The notes below the pieces were generated by a model. That model did no database searches, was not told where the DNA came from, and saw only the letters and a program-made list of their open reading frames with translations. From positions 1 through 35,653 of the forward strand of contig JBDRNO010000175.1 in NCBI GenBank assembly GCA_043811005.1: 35,653 nt of DNA, given 5' to 3'. Each line of letters starts with the position of its first letter. The first letter of the stretch is position 1. This document shows, in pieces, positions 19,210 to 26,356 of this stretch. Source of the DNA: JBDRNO01 sp043811005 (GTDB lineage: Bacteria > Bacteroidota > Bacteroidia > NORP154). A program made the position numbers and the translations under genes.

Positions 19210-19217
19210 TATCTTTG
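19210..19217 (+). promoter_or_regulatory. Possible -7 box (TATCTTTG) for the thioesterase gene
   Basis: TATCTTTG matches the Bacteroidota -7 consensus TAnnTTTG and lies only seven bases upstream of the ATG at 19225. No TTTG is found at the -33 distance. If real, the transcript would be nearly leaderless. Confidence 0.3.
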
Positions 19218-19224
19218 CAATATT

Positions 19225-19737
19225 ATGGAAACAAAAACACCAAAAGAATCAATATCCGTTTCTACAGAGGTAGTGCTTCCCAACGACACCAATCCATTAG
19301 GGAATTTGATGGGAGGCAGGTTACTGCACTGGATGGATATCGCGGCAGCCATTGCCTCTCACCGGCACAGTAAAAGGGTTGTTGTAACCGCATCGGTGAA
19401 TAATGTATCGTTCAATCATGCAATTAAGATGGGCGATATTATTACGTTGGAAGCAAAGATTTCCCGTGCTTTCAGAACCTCAATGGAGGCTTTTGTTGAT
19501 GTATGGGTGGAGGATTACAAAACCGGGGAAAAGATCAAATGTAATGAAGCCATTTACACCTTTGTCGCTGTTGACCAAATGGGTAACCCCATTGAAGTTC
19601 CCGGGCTTGTGCCAGAAACGGAAATTGAGAAAAAACGCTATGATAGTGCTTTGAGAAGAAGGCAATTATCCCTGATCTTAGCAGGCAAGATGAAACCGGG
19701 TGATGCTTCGGAGTTGAAGGCGCTGTTTAGTGAATAA
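19225..19737 (+). CDS. Hotdog-fold acyl-CoA thioesterase
   Basis: A 170-residue cytoplasmic enzyme of the YciA/BFIT-like acyl-CoA thioesterase family, expected to hydrolyse acyl-CoA to free fatty acid and CoA. The hotdog signature is clear: VVLPNDTNPLGNLMGGRLLHWMDIAAAIAS (about residues 17-46, with the N..G...GG..L.WMD pattern) followed by strands VVTASVNNVSFNHAIKMGDIITLEAKI and the basic tail KKRYDSALRRRQ. The length fits a single hotdog domain plus C-terminal helix. It is flanked by the giant SprB gene, transcribed divergently, and the DUF4160 gene downstream. Chain-length preference cannot be read from sequence. Confidence 0.9.
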   Translation: METKTPKESISVSTEVVLPNDTNPLGNLMGGRLLHWMDIAAAIASHRHSKRVVVTASVNNVSFNHAIKMGDIITLEAKISRAFRTSMEAFVDVWVEDYKTGEKIKCNEAIYTFVAVDQMGNPIEVPGLVPETEIEKKRYDSALRRRQLSLILAGKMKPGDASELKALFSE

Positions 19738-19797
19738 GGCTGTTGTTTGTCACTATCGTTAACAGATTAATAATAATTTTGTTGATGTTAATAGGCA

Positions 19798-19820
19798 AGT
19801 TGCCAGTAAGCAGTTGGCAA
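19798..19820. repeat. Short inverted repeat TTGCCA...TTGGCAA
   Basis: TTGCCAGTAAGCAGTTGGCAA in the thioesterase/DUF4160 gap forms a small hairpin with an imperfect 6-bp stem. It could end thioesterase transcription but has no U-tract immediately after it. Confidence 0.3.
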
Positions 19821-19832
19821 AAAATGTATTTA

Positions 19833-19864
19833 TTTGTAATTGAAATATTTTTTTTATATATTTG
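19833..19864 (+). promoter_or_regulatory. Bacteroidota-type promoter for the DUF4160 gene
   Basis: TTTG (19833-19836), a 20-base spacer, then TATATTTG (19857-19864) match the TTTG-N19..21-TAnnTTTG consensus of Bacteroidota primary sigma factor. The expected start site falls at or next to the ATG at 19868, implying a leaderless or nearly leaderless mRNA. Confidence 0.5.
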
Positions 19865-19867
19865 TAA

Positions 19868-20106
19868 ATGCCTACAGTATTAGAAATTGACGGATATAAG
19901 TTTTATTTTTATAGTAAAGAAGGCAACGAACCACCACATATTCATGTAAGAAAATCAGGCAATGAAGCAAAGTTCTGGCTAACACCTAAAGTTAGACTAC
20001 ATGAATATTATGGTTTTAAGGTACAAGAATTAAAAAAGCATGGGATTTAGTAATAAAAAATCAAACCAAACTAATTGATATATATAATGAGTGGCATAAC
20101 AGATAA
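19868..20106 (+). CDS. DUF4160 family protein, split by a -1 frameshift at A AAA AAG
   Basis: Reading from the ATG gives MPTVLEIDGYKFYFYSKEGN...PPHIHV, the DUF4160 hallmark, but the frame ends after 60 residues at 20050. The missing C-terminus is present in the -1 frame. After LKK (AAG at 20036-20038) the -1 frame reads AWDLVIKNQTKLIDIYNEWH, then N-R-stop at 20104-20106, giving a 79-residue product of normal family length. The junction is A AAA AAG (20032-20038), the classical bacterial -1 slippery heptamer. Alternatives are a real one-base loss from an A-run (pseudogene), phase variation, or an assembly error. DUF4160 is of unknown function and often neighbours DUF2442, as here; such pairs have been suggested to be toxin-antitoxin-like, which is unproven. 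Confidence 0.75.
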
Positions 20107-20428
20107 TATGGTGCAAAGAGCTATGCAGAGAGCTCAAAAAAACAACTTACCCAGAGACTTATTTGCAAAAGCAGTTGTTTTTGATCATGAAGATGAATTA
20201 ATGACAGTTAAGTTAATGAATGGTAAATGTTTAATTTTTTCTTTAAATGAGTTTCCTTCATTAAGAAAAGCAACGCCCAAACAGCGAGATAATTGGGAAT
20301 TTATTGGTAGCGGTATTGGTGTTCACTGGGAGGATATTGATGAAGATTTATCTGTCAAGGGATTTATTCAGGATTACATAATAAAGACAAAAAAATTCAT
20401 AAAGGAAAATGAATCTTTAGTAGCTTAA
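20087..20428 (+). CDS. DUF2442 family protein
   Basis: A small cytoplasmic protein (113 residues from ATG 20087) with the DUF2442 pattern AVVFDHEDELMTVKLMNGKC.....LNEFPSL..A...QR..WE..GSGIGVHWEDIDEDLSVKGFI. Function is unknown. A TTG at 20075 and ATG at 20108 are alternative starts; I prefer 20087 because it overlaps the frameshifted DUF4160 stop by 20 bases, suggesting translational coupling of a two-gene unit. The N-terminal part before DLFAKAV contains a helical segment (NMVQRAMQRAQKNNLP) that could extend the usual domain. It is followed after three bases by the convergent glycosyltransferase gene. Confidence 0.8.
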   Translation: MSGITDNMVQRAMQRAQKNNLPRDLFAKAVVFDHEDELMTVKLMNGKCLIFSLNEFPSLRKATPKQRDNWEFIGSGIGVHWEDIDEDLSVKGFIQDYIIKTKKFIKENESLVA

Positions 20429-20431
20429 AGT

Positions 20432-21421
20432 TTACCCAATCGCTTCCACAATCTCCTCTTCATCAATCAAATTCATACACTTAAAGTGCTTTTTAGGGCA
20501 TTTTTTAAAACCCAATTTAGAACAAGGACGGCATGAAAGATTCTTTATTTCAATGATAGTCCCCATTCCCCCGACCCCCGTCCCTGTTAAGTAAGGATAC
20601 ATCCCGAATTCAGGAATGGTATTTCCCCAAACTGACACAATATCCTTTTTAAATGCAGCAGCAACGTGCATCAAACCAGTATCATGAGTTATGATTTTTT
20701 CTGCCTGACGAACCAATGAAGCTGATTGGTTGATACTGTATTTTCCACAGGCGTTGAAAATCGTATTTCCAACAGAACCTTTTATTGTTTCTGCTTTTTC
20801 TTTATCATCAGCATCGCCTAACAAAACAATAGGTTTGCCAATTTTTTTACATATTGAAATGATTTTGTCTAATGGCAGGCATTTTGTTTTGTGCTTTGCG
20901 CCTATTGCAAAACCCAAATATCCTTCACGGTGTGATTCTGGCAGGGATGATAGATCAACCTCCTCTTTATCAGGAATGAAATAGTCTAATCCATTGCAGT
21001 CATTTTTAACACTAAAAAGTTTTAATGTATCCATGTATCTGTCTACAATGTGAACATCAGGCAACCGGTTTATTTTAAAATTCACCATTAGCCATTTTCT
21101 GAGATTGATTTTATTGACCGTAAATGAAAGTCCCTTAAGCTTTCTCTTTACTAATGCCGACCTGATGTTATTGTGCAGGTCAATTACATAATCAAATTGC
21201 ACTCCTTTTAATGATGAAGTTACTTCTGAAACTTTATCTTCAATAGTATGAAGCTTGGTGATGTATGGATTTGCTTCAAGAATAGAGGCAAATTTTTTTT
21301 TAGTGAGGTAGTGAATTTCAGTTTCCCCTTCAAATTGTTGCTTTATACATCGGATCACTGGTGTGGTAAGAATAATATCACCAATGGAGCTGAATCGTAT
21401 GATGAGTATTTTAGTGAGCAT
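20432..21421 (-). CDS. Family 9 glycosyltransferase (heptosyltransferase-like)
   Basis: A 329-residue enzyme resembling ADP-heptose:LPS heptosyltransferases (RfaF/WaaF type), expected to add a sugar to lipopolysaccharide or other surface glycan at the inner membrane. Evidence: N-terminal LIIRFSSIGDIILTTPVIRCIKQQF, central IGKPIVLLGDADD, and the C-terminal donor-site motif KIITHDTGLMHVAAAFKKDIVSVWGNTIPEFGMYP followed by the cysteine-rich LSCRPCSKLGFKKCPKKHFKCM. The latter arrangement is common in Bacteroidota homologues. Residues of about 277-287 (TGTGVGGMGT) are encoded by a G-rich stretch (20561-20592) that may be another repeat insertion. A TATTTTTG box lies at 21446-21439 in gene sense. 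Substrate specificity is not determined. Confidence 0.87.
   Translation of the reverse strand: MLTKILIIRFSSIGDIILTTPVIRCIKQQFEGETEIHYLTKKKFASILEANPYITKLHTIEDKVSEVTSSLKGVQFDYVIDLHNNIRSALVKRKLKGLSFTVNKINLRKWLMVNFKINRLPDVHIVDRYMDTLKLFSVKNDCNGLDYFIPDKEEVDLSSLPESHREGYLGFAIGAKHKTKCLPLDKIISICKKIGKPIVLLGDADDKEKAETIKGSVGNTIFNACGKYSINQSASLVRQAEKIITHDTGLMHVAAAFKKDIVSVWGNTIPEFGMYPYLTGTGVGGMGTIIEIKNLSCRPCSKLGFKKCPKKHFKCMNLIDEEEIVEAIG
20561..20592 (-). repeat. Possible G-rich element in frame inside the glycosyltransferase gene
   Basis: In gene sense this reads as G-runs (GGGACGGGGG, TCGGGGG, ATGGGGA) in an otherwise A/T-rich gene and encodes TGTGVGGMG between two well-conserved motifs (WGNTIPEFGMYPY and NLSCRPCSK). 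It resembles the G-rich tails of the alaS elements but lacks a clear palindrome, so the assignment is tentative. Confidence 0.4.
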
Positions 21422-21498
21422 TGGTTTTAGTTGTTTGGCAAAAATAAGTTAAAATTTATACTTGCGTATTTTGTTCCTATTAGGGTGTAAATGTAACT

Positions 21499-21553
21499 AC
21501 AGATTTCACAGATACCAGATATATTTTTTATCTGTGTAATCGGTGAAATCTGT
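21499..21553. repeat. Inverted repeat in the divergent GT9/TatD intergenic region
   Basis: ACAGATTTCAC (21499-21509) is perfectly complementary to GTGAAATCTGT (21543-21553), with further ATCTGTG similarity in the 33-base loop. It lies between divergent genes, so a terminator role is unlikely. It looks like a dispersed palindromic repeat. Confidence 0.55.
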
Positions 21554-21678
21554 GGTTTCATTAATTAATTGTTTTTTTCTTTACCCGAACAGTAACCTTA
21601 TTTTCTACATTTGCAGTATGTTATAGTATCGGAATTTCAATATTTTAGTAAAATTTATTTTAATCAATTTACAATGTT

Positions 21679-22449
21679 ATGTTCTTAACAGATTCACATA
21701 CACACCTGTATCTTGAAACTTTTGATGATGACAGGGATCAGGTAATTGAAAAAGCGATAAACACAGGTATTCAACGTTTTTTTCTTCCAAATATTGAAAG
21801 TTCCACTATTGACAGTATGCTTGATTTGGTCAATACCTATCCTGATAATTGTTTTCCGATGATAGGATTACATCCTTGTTCTGTAAATGAAAATTTTGAG
21901 GGTGAACTTAAGATTGTTGAGCAATTGCTTTTAAAACGTAAGTTTTATGCTATTGGAGAAATAGGTATAGACCTGTACTGGGACAAGACTTTTTTTGAAC
22001 AGCAGAAGATTGCTTTCAGGAGACAAATAGAGCTCGCTAAAAAAAATAATTTGCCAATAGTTGTTCATTCTCGAAATTCTTTTAATGAGATTTTTAATAT
22101 AATAGATGAATTAAATGATGAAACTCTTACCGGCATTTTTCATTGCTTTAGCGGAACAGTTGAACAAGCAAAAAAAGTTATCAATTATGGTGGATTTAAA
22201 TTAGGTATTGGCGGGGTTTTGACATTTAAAAATTCCGGTTTGGATAAAGTTGTAGAACAGATAGACCTACAACATATAGTTTTGGAAACCGACTCTCCTT
22301 ATCTTGCACCCGTACCTCATAGGGGAAAGAGAAATGAACCTGCATATATATTGCAAATTGCCCAAAAAGTTGCAAACTTGCACAATATTTCACTTGAAAA
22401 GGTTGCTGAAATAACCACTCAGAATTCAAGGATGGTATTTAAGATATAA
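21679..22449 (+). CDS. TatD family metal-dependent hydrolase
   Basis: A 256-residue cytoplasmic hydrolase of the TatD DNase-like family (TIM-barrel amidohydrolase fold). Metal and active-site motifs are all present in order: DSHTHL (about residues 5-10), MIGLHPCS, AIGEIGIDLYWD, IVVHSRNSF, GIFHCFSGT and LETDSPYLAP. Length is typical. The family includes 3'-5' exonucleases linked to DNA repair and D-aminoacyl-tRNA deacylases, so the physiological role is open. A TACATTTG box (21606-21613) lies upstream. It is followed by tRNA-Ser on the same strand. Confidence 0.93.
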   Translation: MFLTDSHTHLYLETFDDDRDQVIEKAINTGIQRFFLPNIESSTIDSMLDLVNTYPDNCFPMIGLHPCSVNENFEGELKIVEQLLLKRKFYAIGEIGIDLYWDKTFFEQQKIAFRRQIELAKKNNLPIVVHSRNSFNEIFNIIDELNDETLTGIFHCFSGTVEQAKKVINYGGFKLGIGGVLTFKNSGLDKVVEQIDLQHIVLETDSPYLAPVPHRGKRNEPAYILQIAQKVANLHNISLEKVAEITTQNSRMVFKI

Positions 22450-22529
22450 ATAAAAGTTTTGTTTGCATATTATATTTTTTTTGTAATTTGGCTGCCCGAA
22501 TTTGTGGAGAGGATGGGATCTCTCAAAGA

Positions 22530-22617
22530 GGAGAGATGGCCGAGCGGTTTAAGGCGCACGCTTGGAAAGCGTGTGTACCCCACAAGGGTACCCTGGGTTC
22601 GAATCCCTGTCTCTCCG
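22530..22617 (+). tRNA. tRNA-Ser (anticodon GGA)
   Basis: An 88-nt class II tRNA. Acceptor strands GGAGAGA (22530-22536) and TCTCTCC (22610-22616) pair fully. The D-arm contains GGCCGAGCGGTTTAAGGC. The anticodon arm CACGC-TTGGAAA-GCGTG places GGA at 22564-22566. A long variable arm (TGTACCCCACAAGGGTACC) identifies a serine tRNA, and the T-arm has GGTTCGAATCC. CCA is not encoded (discriminator G, then CAT). A possible upstream promoter is TTTG (22462-22465) with TAATTTG (22484-22490). Confidence 0.97.
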
Positions 22618-22675
22618 CATAATTTAAAAATAGAATAAGTATATAAATTAAAAACCAATAAAAACAACAGAAATT

Positions 22676-23506
22676 ATGAAAAAACTATTTATTTTTATAA
22701 TGATAACAGGGTTTCTGGCATTTGGTATGTCAAATATTTTAAAAGCCCAGGAAGATGAAAATACCATGAAGACTTCTGCGGATACAAGTCAGGTTGTGCA
22801 GGAAGAAACCACTCCTGATGTACAAGAGGCTGAAACGGAAACAATAGTAGAAGAAGCGGAACAGGAGGAAGAGCAGACTTTCCACCAGGTCATCAAACAG
22901 AAATTTATTGAGGGTGGAGCGGAATTTATGGCTATCGTGCTTATTTGTTTGATAATGGGATTGGCTTTGTCTATTGAGAGGATCATATATTTGAACTTAG
23001 CGACTACCAATACACACAAATTGGTAAACGACATTGAAAAAGCCATGAATTCAGGTGGTGTTGAAGCTGCCAAGGAAGTTTGCAGAAAAACAAAGGGCCC
23101 GGTTGCGAGTATTTTTTACCAGGGATTGGACAGGGCTAAGGAAGGTGTTGATGTTGTTGAAAAAGCAATTGTATCTTATGGAAGCGTGCAGATGGGACTT
23201 CTTGAAAGAGGATTAACTTGGATATCTTTGTTTATTTCACTTGCCCCTATGCTCGGTTTTATGGGAACGGTTATTGGTATGATAGGTGCCTTTGATGCAA
23301 TTGAAGAAGCAGGAGACATTTCTCCAAGTCTCGTAGCCGGTGGTATTAAGATCGCCTTGCTGACAACTGTCTTTGGTTTGATAGTTGCAATTATTCTTCA
23401 AGTATTTTACAACTACATTGTGTCTAAGGTTGACAGTCTTGTTAGCTCTATGGAAGATGCTTCTATTTCATTAATTGATATATTGGTTAAAAATAAAAGT
23501 ATCTAA
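22676..23506 (+). CDS. exbB: MotA/TolQ/ExbB proton channel family protein
   Basis: A 276-residue inner-membrane proton-channel subunit of an ExbB/ExbD-type motor that uses proton motive force to drive envelope work, such as TonB-dependent transport. It has a cleavable-looking signal (about residues 1-25, ending LKAQ), an acidic low-complexity periplasmic extension rich in E, T and V (26-67), then three spans (about 82-106, 182-206, 225-248). The conserved core is LAPMLGFMGTVIGMIGAFDAIEEAGDISPSLVAGGIKIALLTTVFGLIVAI. The long N-terminal extension is usual for Bacteroidota members. It heads a same-strand cluster with a membrane protein and two ExbD genes. Confidence 0.93.
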   Translation: MKKLFIFIMITGFLAFGMSNILKAQEDENTMKTSADTSQVVQEETTPDVQEAETETIVEEAEQEEEQTFHQVIKQKFIEGGAEFMAIVLICLIMGLALSIERIIYLNLATTNTHKLVNDIEKAMNSGGVEAAKEVCRKTKGPVASIFYQGLDRAKEGVDVVEKAIVSYGSVQMGLLERGLTWISLFISLAPMLGFMGTVIGMIGAFDAIEEAGDISPSLVAGGIKIALLTTVFGLIVAIILQVFYNYIVSKVDSLVSSMEDASISLIDILVKNKSI

Positions 23507-23558
23507 AACACAGGAATAAAATATATCGTATAATTAATTTGTTTTAAAATTAACCACC

Positions 23559-23972
23559 ATGCCTGACTCTTTATCAAAAGTTTTATCCTTTGCTTTATAT
23601 ATTCTTATCGGGTTATCCGTTGTGCTGGCAATATTATTTTACTTGGGATTTATAGCGGAAGATCCTCTAATTTATTGGACATATTTATTGTTTATAGTCG
23701 CTACCGTAACAGCAATTGTATTCCCTGTATATTTTATCATAATAAATCCAAAAGGAGCGAAAATGGTATTAATTGGACTTGGGATTTTAATTCTGTTTTT
23801 TGTGATTGCATATCTTCTCGCTTCTGATCAAGTGTTTATTAAATACGAAAGCTACGGTATAGACGCTGCAGCTTCAAAGAGGGTGGGAACAGGTTTGATC
23901 GCTACATACCTGTTAGGAATTGGAGCAGTAGTGGCAATAATCTATTCCGGGATTTCAAGCATGTTTAAGTAG
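23559..23972 (+). CDS. Four-helix hypothetical membrane protein in the exbBD cluster
   Basis: A 137-residue protein with about four hydrophobic spans (about 10-32, 39-62, 69-89, 110-135) and little else. I do not recognise a named domain. It starts 52 bases after exbB and precedes the two exbD genes on the same strand. A small membrane protein in this position is something I recall in Bacteroidota ExbB/ExbD clusters, so it may be an accessory part of the complex; this is inference from position only. Confidence 0.8.
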   Translation: MPDSLSKVLSFALYILIGLSVVLAILFYLGFIAEDPLIYWTYLLFIVATVTAIVFPVYFIIINPKGAKMVLIGLGILILFFVIAYLLASDQVFIKYESYGIDAAASKRVGTGLIATYLLGIGAVVAIIYSGISSMFK

Positions 23973-23976
23973 GCAG

Positions 23977-23997
23977 AGACGCCCAATTTTGGCGTCT
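23977..23997 (+). terminator. Hairpin after the membrane protein gene
   Basis: AGACGCC, loop CAATTTT, GGCGTCT: a perfect 7-bp stem starting four bases after the stop codon at 23970-23972. There is no U-tract after it, so it may be a weak terminator or an mRNA-stabilising hairpin that sets exbB and the membrane protein apart from the exbD genes. Confidence 0.45.
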
Positions 23998-24126
23998 GTA
24001 TATTCCTCAACATCTGCCTGCAACGGCATATCAGAGAATTTGTTATACGGAAATTTATCCCGTTAACAGTATAATAACAGATAGTTAAACAATCTGCAAT
24101 AAATAATCATCAATCTCTAATCAAAA

Positions 24127-24711
24127 GTGGCAAGAAAAAGAAGACAATTGCAAGAGATCAATGCGGGTTCGATGGCAGATATTGCTTTTTTGCTGCTTAT
24201 ATTTTTCCTTGTTACAACTACTATGGATGTTGATTCAGGGATCATGCGAAAACTCCCCCCTCCGATCCCCAAGGATGCAGAAAAGCCACCGCCAAAAAAA
24301 AAGAGAAATGTTTTTGAGGTTTTGGTAAATATGAATGACCAGTTACTTGTTGAGGGAGAGATCGGTAATGTTAAAACATTAAGAGCCAAAGCAAAGGAGT
24401 TTATTAAAAATCCTTCCGAGAACCAGAATCTATCTGATAAAAAAGCTCCCGAGGATATTGAATATATTGGCATGTACAGGATCTCTAAAGGTGTGATCTC
24501 CTTGCAAAACGACAGGGGAACTTCTTATAATATGTATATTAACGTGCAAAATGAACTGGTTGCTGCATACCGCGAATTAAGGGATGAACTGGCAATGCAA
24601 ACATTCGGGAGAAAATTCAGGGAACTGCCAAAAAATCATCTTGATGCAGTCAAAAAAGCTCTTCCTATGATGATATCTGAAGCAGAACCCAAGAATATTG
24701 GAGGAAGTTGA
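24127..24711 (+). CDS. exbD: ExbD/TolR family biopolymer transport protein (first copy)
   Basis: A 194-residue ExbD-type subunit with one N-terminal span (about residues 17-32, MADIAFLLLIFFLVTT) whose conserved aspartate D18 is the expected proton-carrying residue. A Pro/Lys-rich linker follows (PPPIPKDAEKPPPKKK, about 44-59), then a periplasmic domain. The start is GTG at 24127; the N-terminus MARKRRQLQEINAGSMADIAF matches the family and no ATG fits better. The periplasmic domain is longer than in the second copy. Works with ExbB in the same cluster. Confidence 0.9.
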   Translation: MARKRRQLQEINAGSMADIAFLLLIFFLVTTTMDVDSGIMRKLPPPIPKDAEKPPPKKKRNVFEVLVNMNDQLLVEGEIGNVKTLRAKAKEFIKNPSENQNLSDKKAPEDIEYIGMYRISKGVISLQNDRGTSYNMYINVQNELVAAYRELRDELAMQTFGRKFRELPKNHLDAVKKALPMMISEAEPKNIGGS

Positions 24712-24717
24712 TAATTA

Positions 24718-24762
24718 ATTTACGATTTATTTTATTATAAAAGCAGATTTGAAATCGTAAAT
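24718..24762. repeat. Inverted repeat between the two exbD genes
   Basis: ATTTACGATTT (24718-24728) is perfectly complementary to AAATCGTAAAT (24752-24762). Related TTTACGATTT sequences flank the region at 28677-28925. It may be a dispersed repeat or an intra-operon mRNA hairpin. Confidence 0.45.
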
Positions 24763-24772
24763 CATAAATAAA

Positions 24773-25246
24773 ATGGCAAAATTTGAAAAGAAAAGTGGGG
24801 GTGGTACACCTGCAATATCAACGGCATCATTGCCGGATATTGTCTTTATGCTCTTGTTTTTCTTTATGGTAACAACTGTTATGAGGGAAGTCTCTTTAAA
24901 GGTTAAGGTTTCACCACCTTCTGCAACAGAGGTAAATAAATTAGATAAAAAATCACTTGTCAGTTATATTTATATAGGCCCTCCTATTAAAGGGCTTATT
25001 CCTGTTTACGGCACCGAGCCGAGGATCCAGCTCAATGATGCATACGCCAAGGTTCAGGATCTAGAAGAATATATCATTAGAGAAAGAGAAGCCAGGGATG
25101 AAAAGGAAGTGCCTTTCATGACAACCTCATTGAAGGTTGATAAAGATACCAAAATGGGTATCGTTACGGATGTAAAGCAGGAATTAAGAGAATTAAATTC
25201 CCTGAAGATCAATTATTCTACGAAGAAAGGGGTTGAATCTCAGTAG
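24773..25246 (+). CDS. exbD: ExbD/TolR family biopolymer transport protein (second copy)
   Basis: A 157-residue ExbD-type subunit with one span (about residues 21-38, LPDIVFMLLFFFMVTTVM) and the conserved membrane aspartate D22, followed by a periplasmic domain that includes KMGIVTDVKQELRELNSLKINYST, the usual ExbD C-terminal motif. It begins 61 bases after the first exbD. Two different ExbD subunits with one ExbB are common in Bacteroidota and may form a heteromeric stator. Its last 29 bases overlap the 3' end of the convergent CPBP protease gene. Confidence 0.9.
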   Translation: MAKFEKKSGGGTPAISTASLPDIVFMLLFFFMVTTVMREVSLKVKVSPPSATEVNKLDKKSLVSYIYIGPPIKGLIPVYGTEPRIQLNDAYAKVQDLEEYIIREREARDEKEVPFMTTSLKVDKDTKMGIVTDVKQELRELNSLKINYSTKKGVESQ

Positions 25247-26171
25247 TACCTTCCAATCTTTTTTCGTTTCGATATAATAAAAATAGAAGTCCCGCTATTA
25301 TAACCGCACTTGCGAGTGGAAATACGGTTTCTCCTTCTCCTGTCCCGAATGTATCTGAATCAAAGGTAATAATCCCCTTGCTACTCAAATAATAGAAAAA
25401 AACCGCTGCCCCATTATTGATAAAATGGCAGAGGATGGGCAGCCAAAGTGACTTGCTCCAGACAAGGAGATAACCGAACAATATCCCTAACATCATCCTT
25501 GGTAAGAAGCCGTAAAATTGCATGTGTAATGTACTGAATAATACGGCTGCAATAATAACACCCAAGTGTACATTTTTGGTCCATTCAGCGAACAAACGCT
25601 GAATAACACCCCTGAAAAGTAATTCCTCACCAACAGCAGGAAGTAATGCAATGATGAGCATGTTCAGCAGGAGATCACCAGTGGTTTTCATATTAAGGAA
25701 TGCTTCTGTAATCTTTGCTGCATTTTCTTCAGTATCCTTCATCCATTGTTCAATTTCCGATAAAAATTCCGGCAACCTGAGCGTTTCATTGATCTCTATC
25801 ATCCAGTTTACCAAAGGCATTGCAGTGACCATTATAATACATGCAGCGAACAATGAAAACATAACTGGTAATTGTTTTATCCTTAAATAATTGCCAGGGT
25901 TTGTACTTACCAGGAATGCAAAAACAATCGGAGGAACAATAAACAGCCCGATGTGCTGGAAACCCTGTAACAGTTTAAATGCTGATAAAGCATTACTATT
26001 ATCCAAATCGGTCAATACACCTGGATTGGAAAAGATATTAATCTTAAACGAGAATATAGCAAGAAGGGACCCGATAATCAGAAATACTAATGTTGAAATC
26101 AATACAATACATGTTAAAAAAATAATTTTTGAAAGAGGGGATAAGCCAACGAAAAATGCTTTTTTATACAT
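25218..26171 (-). CDS. CPBP (CAAX-type) intramembrane metalloprotease
   Basis: A 317-residue multi-span inner-membrane protein with about eight hydrophobic segments. The catalytic motifs of the CPBP/Abi family are present: EELLFRGVIQR (EExxxR), FSTLHMQFYGFLPRMMLGILFGYL (conserved His) and LCHFINNGAA (HxxxN). Members process prenylated or other membrane proteins, or provide bacteriocin immunity; the substrate here is unknown. The 3' end overlaps the second exbD gene by 29 bases on the opposite strand, so the two mRNAs are complementary there. Confidence 0.88.
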   Translation of the reverse strand: MYKKAFFVGLSPLSKIIFLTCIVLISTLVFLIIGSLLAIFSFKINIFSNPGVLTDLDNSNALSAFKLLQGFQHIGLFIVPPIVFAFLVSTNPGNYLRIKQLPVMFSLFAACIIMVTAMPLVNWMIEINETLRLPEFLSEIEQWMKDTEENAAKITEAFLNMKTTGDLLLNMLIIALLPAVGEELLFRGVIQRLFAEWTKNVHLGVIIAAVLFSTLHMQFYGFLPRMMLGILFGYLLVWSKSLWLPILCHFINNGAAVFFYYLSSKGIITFDSDTFGTGEGETVFPLASAVIIAGLLFLLYRNEKRLEGTTEIQPLSS

Positions 26172-26310
26172 ACTTAAATTGATTTCGACAAAAAAAATAT
26201 CTTATCAAGTTATATTATAAATCAATTAAATCTATTCAACCAAAGGTCATATATTAATAATTTGCACTTAATTTTATTTCGAACCCAGGTTACTTAATAA
26301 TTAAACAATA

Positions 26311-26345
26311 CAATTCGTAAATTCGTACAAAATTCGTATTTCGTA
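26311..26345. repeat. Short direct repeats of AATTCGTA upstream of dusB
   Basis: Three or four copies of AAATTCGTA-like sequence lie immediately upstream of the dusB start. They resemble the AATTCGT/ACGAATT modules of the dispersed repeats at 1124-1154 and 30288-30444. No clear promoter is seen. Confidence 0.4.
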
Positions 26346-26356
26346 GATACTTAGAA

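Noticed and set aside
18958..19224. Possible small RNA or riboswitch between the giant gene and the thioesterase gene
   Set aside because: 267 A/T-rich bases with no strong stem, no conserved motif I recognise and no terminator.
20075..20086. TTG start for the DUF2442 gene
   Set aside because: An ATG 12 bases downstream is available and nothing before it looks conserved.
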